Source: SIG636 sp045592105
GTDB taxonomy: Bacteria; Bacillota; Clostridia; Oscillospirales; CAG-382
Assembly: GCA_045592105.1 (NCBI GenBank)
Contig: JAZNUB010000026.1
Location: forward strand, 5,062 to 69,061
Length of the DNA: 64,000 nucleotides
Direction of reading: 5' to 3'
Below, one piece after another: positions 58,958-64,000 of this stretch (within the stretch, counting starts at the first letter, position 1; every line of letters starts with the position of its first letter). Under the pieces are notes generated by a model. That model saw only the letters and a program-made list of their open reading frames with translations, ran no database searches and had not been told where the DNA came from. The position numbers were made by a program, and so were the translations under genes.

Positions 58958-58986
58958 ATTATATATTACAAGCATCAAAAATGCAA
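58958..58986 (-). promoter_or_regulatory. Promoter of the dcw cluster (mraZ)
   Basis: On the minus strand TTGCAT (58986-58981), 17 bases, then TATAAT (58963-58958). The -10 is perfect and the -35 moderate. The start is predicted near 58951, leaving a leader of about 120 bases before mraZ. Confidence 0.7.
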
Positions 58987-59037
58987 TAGTTTTTTTACAG
59001 TTTTTCATAAAAAATTTGCGGCTTTTTGTACCGTGAG

Positions 59038-59097
59038 CGAAACAAAAACAAGGGGTTGTAGCCGAAATTGCTAAATCCGCAATTCGTATACAACCCC
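59038..59097 (-). terminator. Terminator of the foldase-like membrane gene
   Basis: A long hairpin: GGGGTTGTA / TACAACCCC outer stem (59097-59089 with 59060-59052) with an inner GAATTGC / GCAATTTC stem, then TTGTTTTTGTTTCGC on the minus strand. It isolates the gene at 59116 from the mraZ promoter. Confidence 0.85.
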
Positions 59098-59115
59098 TAT
59101 AGGTTTTATTAGGTT

Positions 59116-60789
59116 TTATTTGGTATAACCATACCGTTTTTGAAGCCTGTAAGCTTCCGCAAAGCTCCAAATCGTTACCGCAAGAAGCAGCACGCTTAGC
59201 GCAAGCAAGCAATAAAAGCCGATATAAACGGTACCGTGTAGCTTATAGCTCACTTCGCCGTTGTTTTCCTCTACCGTATAGCTTCTTTCGTGGTCTGTTG
59301 CAAGGTTATCGGGCAGGGTTTTATATACCGCTGCTTGATCCATTTTTATCTCCATACTGCCCTCAAGCTCCTTGGTATAGCTTGATACGCGCTCCTCTAC
59401 CAAAGCGTTTCTTGCCATAACCTTCCAGCACGCTTCCCCGTCGCCCGTATAATAGAAGATGTTGTAGCTGCCATTGCTTTCAACCATTCCTATATCGCCT
59501 TTTTTGCGCCCCTCGGCAAACACCCAATCGTTATACTCCTCCGCCAAATCGCCCGGAACAATGTCTGCATATACGCCGCCGTAGCTTGCCGTGTTGAAAT
59601 CGTGGCTGTGCTTCTTAACAAGCTCTGCAAAAAACTCCTCCGTTCCGTTTTCCACAGCCTGCTTATAAAGCTTTTCCGCCTCTGCCTTCGTTTTTGTTTC
59701 TTCCTTATACGCCTCTATGCTTACAAGCAAGCCGCGTATATTTGCAGAAGGAAAGCCGTATTTGCCCGCAGGCCTTACAAGATAATAAACCTCCCAATAG
59801 CCATCCGCCTTTCTTGTTAAAATATCGCCATTAACACGCGCGCTGTCAAACGCCCAATCGGGGAAATAGCCCGTTTTACCGTATTCCAAGCGTTTTTGGC
59901 AGTCAGCCAAAACGCTGTCCACCTGCTCCTTCGGGCAGCCCGCCTTGGGCAGATCCTCTTTGATCAAAGACAAAAACTCTTTGCTTGTTTTGCAAGCGGC
60001 AAACGCCTGCTCTTTTTCTTTAGCCTCTGCCTCTTCCTTTATTTCGAACCTATAGCTAATATAGTCAAGCGATTCAAGCTCTGCCCTATGCTCATTGTAA
60101 TAATCGCTCAGCTCATCATCACTGCACTTTTTAAGCTCCGCCAACGAAAGCTCGTACTGCTTTTCCGCAAGCCTATACAAAGCAACCGCTTCCCTAACGT
60201 CCTTTTCCGTCATACCGTAGCCGTATCTGTAATCAAGATAGTCGTTAAGCTTTTTGCCTTCATTTTCAGCACGCTTTGTAAGCCTTGCTATCTCGCTGTC
60301 GATGTATTCCCCGTCCTCCTCGGAAAGCTTTAAGCCGTTCTTTCGCGCCAGCTCGGCATAGCGCACGGTAGCCTCCGCAGCAGTGCAGGTTTCGTCCATA
60401 AGCTGCTCATACCAGGACCTAAGCGCCGTATACTCCAACCCGCGCAGGGGCTTTGTTGGATCCAAGCCGTACGCCCTGTAATCCCTTATAAAGTTTTCGC
60501 TTTCCATTAACGAATACAAATAGTCGTAAAAATAATACGAAAGCGCCATAAGGCTTATTTCCGTTTCGCCCGTGGTAAGCGCAACGGTGTCCCTATACTG
60601 GTGGTCAGCAGACAGCCCCTTAAGCCTGTTGCCTTCCCTAACGTTTAAAACGCCAACGTAAGCCGTTATCAACACTGCAACAGCCAAAAAACCCGCCAGC
60701 CAAAACCTAAACTCCTTAAGCACACGATACCTAAGGCGATACTTATCCTTTTCGTTTTTCCTTTGTTCCTTTTTGTTGATAGCTGCCAT
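59116..60789 (-). CDS. Double-anchored membrane protein with foldase-like (SurA/PrsA-like) look
   Basis: The ATG chosen (MAAINKKEQ) has AGAGGA four bases upstream, giving 557 residues. A basic head is followed by one membrane segment (about 28-50). The outside part of about 470 residues is helical and rich in Glu, Tyr and Lys, with stretches like DDELSDYYNEHRAEL and HSHDFNTASYGGVY. These recall the N-terminal and parvulin regions of SurA/PrsA foldases, but no intact PpiC motif is evident. A second helix near 520-545 (GFYCLLALSVLLLAVTIWSF) puts the C-terminus back inside. I do not recognise a named family. A chaperone or envelope-assembly role is a guess. It has a near-consensus promoter and its own terminator. 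Confidence 0.7.
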   Translation of the reverse strand: MAAINKKEQRKNEKDKYRLRYRVLKEFRFWLAGFLAVAVLITAYVGVLNVREGNRLKGLSADHQYRDTVALTTGETEISLMALSYYFYDYLYSLMESENFIRDYRAYGLDPTKPLRGLEYTALRSWYEQLMDETCTAAEATVRYAELARKNGLKLSEEDGEYIDSEIARLTKRAENEGKKLNDYLDYRYGYGMTEKDVREAVALYRLAEKQYELSLAELKKCSDDELSDYYNEHRAELESLDYISYRFEIKEEAEAKEKEQAFAACKTSKEFLSLIKEDLPKAGCPKEQVDSVLADCQKRLEYGKTGYFPDWAFDSARVNGDILTRKADGYWEVYYLVRPAGKYGFPSANIRGLLVSIEAYKEETKTKAEAEKLYKQAVENGTEEFFAELVKKHSHDFNTASYGGVYADIVPGDLAEEYNDWVFAEGRKKGDIGMVESNGSYNIFYYTGDGEACWKVMARNALVEERVSSYTKELEGSMEIKMDQAAVYKTLPDNLATDHERSYTVEENNGEVSYKLHGTVYIGFYCLLALSVLLLAVTIWSFAEAYRLQKRYGYTK

Positions 60790-60818
60790 ATTATCCTCTT
60801 TCCAAACGCCCGTCCGTG

Positions 60819-60847
60819 TTGACAAAACGGATGTAACATGCTAAAAT
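60819..60847 (+). promoter_or_regulatory. Promoter of birA-bioY
   Basis: On the plus strand TTGACA (60819-60824), 17 bases, then TAAAAT (60842-60847); start expected near 60854. It faces the minus-strand promoter at 60860-60887 so closely that the two start sites are adjacent. Confidence 0.8.
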
Positions 60848-60859
60848 CTGCTTGCTTAT

Positions 60860-60887
60860 ATTATACTTCAAAATAAAACTATGTCAA
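60860..60887 (-). promoter_or_regulatory. Promoter of the foldase-like membrane gene
   Basis: On the minus strand TTGACA (60887-60882), 16 bases, then TATAAT (60865-60860); start expected near 60853. Its elements lie in the first transcribed bases of the birA mRNA. Confidence 0.8.
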
Positions 60888-60911
60888 CGGAAATTTTAGG
60901 CGGAGCTGATT

Positions 60912-61703
60912 ATGGACTATGCTGTATCCGAGGAAATAGCCGCTTTGTTAAACGGCGGCTTTGATATACAAGTTGTGGAAAGCACCGTTTCCACAAACAC
61001 CGCTTTAAAAGAGCAGGCTGTAAACGGTGCAAGTGGCGGCACGGTACTGATAGCGCACAGCCAGCAAGGCGGCAGAGGGCGTATGGGGCGTTCCTTCTGC
61101 TCGAAGCGCGGGGGGCTGTATTTAAGCCTGCTGTTAAAGCCAAGCATAAGCCCTGCGGCTGCTTGCTTGCTTACACCGATAGCCGCACTTGCCGTTGCTG
61201 ATTCGGTTGAGGCGGTGCTTGGCAAGGAGCTAAGCATCAAATGGGTAAACGATTTGTTTTACGGCGGCAAAAAGGTTTGCGGCATACTTACCGAAGCGGC
61301 ACCAAGCACTAACGGGCTTGGGGTGGAATACGTGATTATAGGTATAGGGCTGAACGTGTACGAGCCACCGGGCGGCTTTGGCAACGGGCTTAACGAAATA
61401 GCCGCGGCTTTACTGCCAACGGCTACCGAAAAAAGCAGCGTTATCAACCGCTTGGCGGCAGAGATAATACGCCGCGTTTACAGCTATACCGCCACGCCTG
61501 AAAGCGAACAGCTTTATAATGCATATAAAAAGCGTTTGTTCGTTTTGGGTAAGGAAGTAACCGTTTATCAAGGCAATACCACGTTTAAAGCAAGGGTTAA
61601 GGATTTAAACAAAGACTACACGCTTTCCGTAATAAACGAAAGCGGAGAAGAAAAAACGCTTCTTTCGGGAGAGGTTAGCATAAGGCGTGAAAGCTATGAA
61701 TAA
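60912..61703 (+). CDS. birA: Biotin-[acetyl-CoA-carboxylase] ligase BirA (monofunctional)
   Basis: BirA makes biotinyl-AMP and attaches biotin to carboxylase carrier domains. The 263 residues start directly in the catalytic domain, without the N-terminal helix-turn-helix of bifunctional repressors, so this is a class I ligase that cannot act as the classical operator-binding repressor. Seen are VVESTVSTNTALKE, the biotin loop GGRGRMGRSF (about residues 53-62), KWVNDLFYGGKKVCGILTEA and the small C-terminal domain. It overlaps bioY by eight bases, so biotin uptake and use are coupled. Confidence 0.95.
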   Translation: MDYAVSEEIAALLNGGFDIQVVESTVSTNTALKEQAVNGASGGTVLIAHSQQGGRGRMGRSFCSKRGGLYLSLLLKPSISPAAACLLTPIAALAVADSVEAVLGKELSIKWVNDLFYGGKKVCGILTEAAPSTNGLGVEYVIIGIGLNVYEPPGGFGNGLNEIAAALLPTATEKSSVINRLAAEIIRRVYSYTATPESEQLYNAYKKRLFVLGKEVTVYQGNTTFKARVKDLNKDYTLSVINESGEEKTLLSGEVSIRRESYE

Positions 61704-62223
61704 ACATCGCAATATAGCGTTTACCGCGTTAAACACAGCGGTACTGGTAATAATATCAATGCTCTCCGTGCCGATAGGTGGCGTGCCGCTTAGCTTTCAA
61801 TGCTTGGCTGTAGCAATGGGCGGCTATATCTGCGGCGCAAAATCCGCTATGGCGGCAACCGCCGTGTATATAGCGTTGGGAGCAGTGGGGTTGCCCGTGT
61901 TCTCAGGCTTCCGCGCCGGCGCAAGCGTGCTTTTTGACTATACGGGCGGCTTTATCTGGGGATTTTTTGCAATCGCCCTTCTTTGCGGTATCGCAAGGGG
62001 CAAAGGAAATACCGCCTCGATAGCGGCAGGGCTTTTGGGGCTTATTATTTGCCACACGGCAGGCGTTTTTCAATTCCACGCCGTTGCAGGCGTTAGCATA
62101 AAAAGCGCATTACTTACCGCATCTGCACCGTTTTTAATCAAGGATGTACTTTTATTAATAGCGGCAAAGCTTTTGTCAACGCAGATTTTAAGGGCATTAA
62201 GTAAAAATAAAAACAATAAATAA
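61696..62223 (+). CDS. bioY: Biotin transporter substrate-binding subunit BioY
   Basis: BioY is the biotin-binding S component of an ECF transporter. The ATG (MNKHRNIAFTAL) lies eight bases inside birA; a GTG nine bases upstream is an alternative. The 175 residues form about six membrane helices, with the family motifs PVFSGFRAGASVLFDYTGGF (about residues 71-90) and a conserved LGLIICHTAGVFQF segment. No energising EcfA/EcfT genes are near, so it relies on a shared module or works alone. No biotin synthesis genes are in the window, which suggests a biotin auxotroph, but this is only a hint. Confidence 0.94.
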   Translation: MNKHRNIAFTALNTAVLVIISMLSVPIGGVPLSFQCLAVAMGGYICGAKSAMAATAVYIALGAVGLPVFSGFRAGASVLFDYTGGFIWGFFAIALLCGIARGKGNTASIAAGLLGLIICHTAGVFQFHAVAGVSIKSALLTASAPFLIKDVLLLIAAKLLSTQILRALSKNKNNK

Positions 62224-62251
62224 TTTTTTTGCCTAAAAGTGAAAAAACATC

Positions 62252-62280
62252 TTGACAAAGCCGAAGTGCTGTGTTATAAT
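62252..62280 (+). promoter_or_regulatory. Perfect-consensus promoter of the tRNA pair
   Basis: TTGACA (62252-62257), exactly 17 bases, TATAAT (62275-62280). All 12 consensus positions match, as expected for stable-RNA genes. The start is near 62287, about 38 bases before tRNA-Thr. Confidence 0.92.
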
Positions 62281-62324
62281 CACCTTCGCTGGCTGTGAAA
62301 AACAGTTGCGGTTACAAAGTAAAT

Positions 62325-62399
62325 GCTGGTGTAGCTCAATGGCAGAGCAGCTGATTTGTAATCAGCAGGTTGTAGGTTCAAGTCCTATCACCAGCTCCA
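62325..62399 (+). tRNA. tRNA-Thr (UGU)
   Basis: A 75-base cloverleaf with encoded CCA. The acceptor stem is GCTGGTG / CACCAGC, the D stem GCTC / GAGC, and the anticodon stem GCTGA / TCAGC with loop TTTGTAA. The anticodon UGU at 62357-62359 reads ACA and, by wobble, other threonine codons. The T arm has TTCAAGT. All stems are complete. Confidence 0.97.
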
Positions 62400-62415
62400 T
62401 TTTTTAATTAAATAA

Positions 62416-62500
62416 GGGGAGGTTCCCGAGTGGCCAAAGGGGACAGACTGTAAATCTGCTGCTTATTGCTTGGGTGGTTCGAATCCACCCCTCCCCACCA
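62416..62500 (+). tRNA. tRNA-Tyr (GUA)
   Basis: An 85-base class II tRNA with encoded CCA. The acceptor stem is GGGGAGG / CCTCCCC, the anticodon loop CTGTAAA with GUA at 62450-62452, and a long variable arm (GCTTATTGC) as tyrosine tRNAs have. The T stem is GGTGG / CCACC. The base pair at the outer end of the anticodon stem is an A-C mismatch, a small oddity. It follows tRNA-Thr by 16 bases and is co-transcribed. Confidence 0.96.
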
Positions 62501-62504
62501 AAAC

Positions 62505-62540
62505 TCGACAAGGTACGACAGAATCTTGTCGATTTTACTT
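62505..62540 (+). terminator. Probable terminator of the tRNA transcript
   Basis: TCGACAAG / CTTGTCGA make an 8-bp stem with a 12-base loop, followed by TTTTACTTATT, five bases after the tRNA-Tyr CCA. Confidence 0.6.
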
Positions 62541-62626
62541 ATTACCTATTCACTCTTCACTATTCCCTAAAAGAAATGTCGATTTTTGGAAAGTAATAAG
62601 TAATAGTGAATAAGGAATAAGTTAGG
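62536..62626. repeat. Imperfect inverted repeat of TATTCAC/GTGAATA type
   Basis: Arms of about 30 bases (left about 62536-62569, right about 62587-62626) are imperfect inverted copies, roughly three-quarters matching, of an AT-rich sequence with CTATTCACT / AGTGAATA cores. A TGTCGATTTT direct repeat (62527-62536 and 62577-62586) flanks the left arm and loop. It could form a cruciform or an RNA hairpin and looks like a dispersed non-coding repeat. It contains no gene. Confidence 0.55.
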
Positions 62627-62689
62627 GTAGCCTTGCTTTCGCAAAGCTTATTTTAATATATGCATCATTATTATTCTGCCTTGCCAATA

Positions 62690-62717
62690 AAAAAACCACT
62701 CATCAGGGTGGTTTTTT
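62690..62717. terminator. Bidirectional terminator before the DUF4432 gene
   Basis: AAAAAACCAC / GTGGTTTTTT form a 10-bp stem with an 8-base loop, with T-tracts on both strands. It separates the tRNA region from the gene at 62872. The remaining 62718-62871 is AT-rich; I see no clear promoter in it. Confidence 0.75.
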
Positions 62718-62871
62718 CACTTTTACTCAGCATATCCTCTTGCGAAACTCAAAAATAAACAAAAAAGTATTGCCTTCTAAAATGTGGTATGATACAATGA
62801 AATTAATCAACTGGGCAAACTTCTCTAACCCGGTTGATTTGACAAAGATTTTAAAATAAGCGAGGGACATT

Positions 62872-63951
62872 ATGAACAAAATCAGTTTGTACAAAGATTT
62901 TTTCGTTGAAAAAGAAAGAACAATTTTTTCTGGTGATACGCTCAAGGCAACTCTTTTTAAGTATTCTACCGGCATTGAAGCGGTCAAGCTTTCAAACGAT
63001 AAGGGCTATGTCACTCTTTTGCCGTTTGTTGGCCAGCAAATTTGGGATATGGAATTTTTGGGACATAATATGGTGATGAAATCCATCTATGATGAGCCCG
63101 AAGTTTGCTATGATTTTTATGGCGAAAGCTATGGCGCATTTTTGATGCATTGCGGCCTTACTGCTATGGGCAATCCCACCAGTGAAGATACCCATACACC
63201 CCATGGCGAACTCCCTATTGCCAAATATAAGGAGGCATATATCATAATTGGTGAAGATGAAAAGGGAAGATACATTTCTCTTTCCGGAAGCTTTACTTTT
63301 AAAAGAGCTTTTGAACATAATTACGAATTTATACCTGAATGCAGACTGTACGAAAATGCATCCACCATTGAAATGCATATCACCATAAAAAATCATAAAG
63401 ACCTTCCCCTTGAATATTTCTACCTTTGCCACATCAATTATCGCCCCATTGACGGCGCAAAGCTTATTTACACGGCAAAACCGGAAAATATCACGGCCCA
63501 CCATGAAGTGCCCGAAGGATATCCAGAAGAACTGGCAGCTAAAACAAATGCTTATCTTGATAAGCTGGATAAAGACGCTTCCATTATGAATACCATTGAT
63601 TCTAAAACGCAGAGCTATGCACCCGAAATTGTGTTTACCTGTAAATACGATGCAGATGAAAACGGCAATGCACATACCATGCAGCTTCTGCCGGATGGTT
63701 ATGCCTGCTATGTATCACACAAGCCCAGCGAATTGCCCTTTGGCGTAAGATGGATTGCAAGAACCACTGATGAAGACGCTCTGGGCATGGTTCTTCCTGC
63801 AACTGCTCAGCATATGGGCTATCTGTATTGCAAAGAACATGGTTTAGAAAAATATCTGCAGCCGGGCGAAACACTCACATATCATATTACAACAGGTATT
63901 CTTTCTCCCGAAGAAAGTAGTAACATGAAAAATAAAATTGAAGCAATGTAG
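62872..63951 (+). CDS. DUF4432/aldose 1-epimerase-like protein
   Basis: The 359 residues match the DUF4432 branch of the galactose-mutarotase-like fold: LLPFVGQQIWDMEFLGHNM, MHCGLTAMGNPTSEDTHTPHGELP (about residues 92-115, with conserved histidines), YEFIPECRLYENASTIEMHITIKN and CHINYRP. Family members act on sugars or sugar acids, usually next to carbohydrate genes; the substrate here is unknown. It has GCGAGGGAC before the ATG. Its composition is a little different from its neighbours to my eye, with more AT-rich third positions and a spacer full of repeats after a tRNA gene, so it may be a transferred gene, but this is weak evidence. Confidence 0.8.
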   Translation: MNKISLYKDFFVEKERTIFSGDTLKATLFKYSTGIEAVKLSNDKGYVTLLPFVGQQIWDMEFLGHNMVMKSIYDEPEVCYDFYGESYGAFLMHCGLTAMGNPTSEDTHTPHGELPIAKYKEAYIIIGEDEKGRYISLSGSFTFKRAFEHNYEFIPECRLYENASTIEMHITIKNHKDLPLEYFYLCHINYRPIDGAKLIYTAKPENITAHHEVPEGYPEELAAKTNAYLDKLDKDASIMNTIDSKTQSYAPEIVFTCKYDADENGNAHTMQLLPDGYACYVSHKPSELPFGVRWIARTTDEDALGMVLPATAQHMGYLYCKEHGLEKYLQPGETLTYHITTGILSPEESSNMKNKIEAM

Positions 63952-63964
63952 TATATCATTATAG

Positions 63965-63996
63965 CAAAACGACCATCCAATTGGATGGTCGTTTTG
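63965..63996 (+). terminator. Terminator after the DUF4432 gene
   Basis: A perfect 14-bp stem (CAAAACGACCATCC / GGATGGTCGTTTTG) with an AATT loop lies 13 bases after the stop. The T-tract is inside the stem end, so it can work in both directions. Confidence 0.85.
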
Positions 63997-64000
63997 TCAT

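Noticed and set aside
60900..62223. BirA-operator-type regulation of birA-bioY
   Set aside because: This BirA lacks a helix-turn-helix domain and no long TTAAC-type inverted repeat is present upstream; no alternative biotin-repressor site was recognised.
1..64000. CRISPR arrays, insertion sequences, integrases, phage genes or classic riboswitches
   Set aside because: I looked for regularly spaced repeats, transposase or integrase motifs and well-known aptamer cores on both strands and recognised none. A computed search (Infernal, ISfinder) could still find weak cases.

Overview
The window comes from the chromosome of an anaerobic, low- to mid-GC Gram-positive bacterium of the Clostridia (Bacillota). 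The support is the unbroken Firmicutes-type S10-spc ribosomal block, the zinc-type S14, a dcw division cluster that starts with mraZ and carries a PASTA penicillin-binding protein, an oxygen-sensitive 2-oxoacid:ferredoxin oxidoreductase, ThyX instead of ThyA, and promoters that closely match the sigma-A consensus (TTGACA-17-TATAAT). Genus-level placement is not possible by eye; an uncultured gut Oscillospirales-like lineage is my guess.

Layout. (1) 3-10406, minus strand: rpsJ through secY, 22 genes in the classical order, behind one sigma-A promoter and a structured leader with two mutually exclusive hairpins. (2) 10780-12498, plus strand: a phosphohexomutase with a strong terminator. (3) 12584-16964, minus: a SanA/YdcF membrane protein, then a three-gene operon (Ldh2-type dehydrogenase, malic enzyme, LarA-type nickel hydroxyacid racemase) that reads as a lactate or, more likely, malate utilisation unit. 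(4) 17237-29107, minus: one 11.9-kb gene for a 3,956-residue secreted protein with a degenerate SGNH-hydrolase head, a fibronectin-like segment, several discoidin-like beta-sandwiches and a CBM9-like region. It has a perfect-consensus promoter, a 5' UTR hairpin and a duplicated ribosome-binding-site/ATG module. It is the most unusual object here.

(5) 29303-44173, minus: one long tightly packed run, thyX-tmk-DJ-1-CPBP protease-mltG-U32-ATPase-four-subunit ferredoxin oxidoreductase-ispD-ispF-yfmF-yfmH-lgt-folD, many genes overlapping by 1-14 bases, ending at a clear terminator. (6) 44191-46962: two leucine-rich-repeat lipoproteins. (7) 47131-58830, minus: the dcw cluster mraZ-rsmH-ftsL-PBP-murF-mraY-ftsW-murG-ftsQ-ftsZ plus a PH-domain gene. 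murE, murD, murC, murB and ftsA are absent from it. MraZ operator-like repeats lie just downstream of the mraZ promoter. (8) 59116-60789: a membrane protein anchored at both ends with a foldase-like look, sharing a face-to-face promoter pair with birA-bioY (60912-62223, plus). (9) 62252-62500: tRNA-Thr and tRNA-Tyr behind a perfect promoter, then repeat-rich spacer and a DUF4432 sugar-mutarotase-like gene that ends at a strong terminator near the right edge.

The genes combine core growth functions (translation, secretion, wall synthesis, division, dTMP, folate, isoprenoid, lipoprotein and biotin supply) with two accessory themes: hydroxyacid fermentation and a giant glycan- or surface-binding secreted protein.
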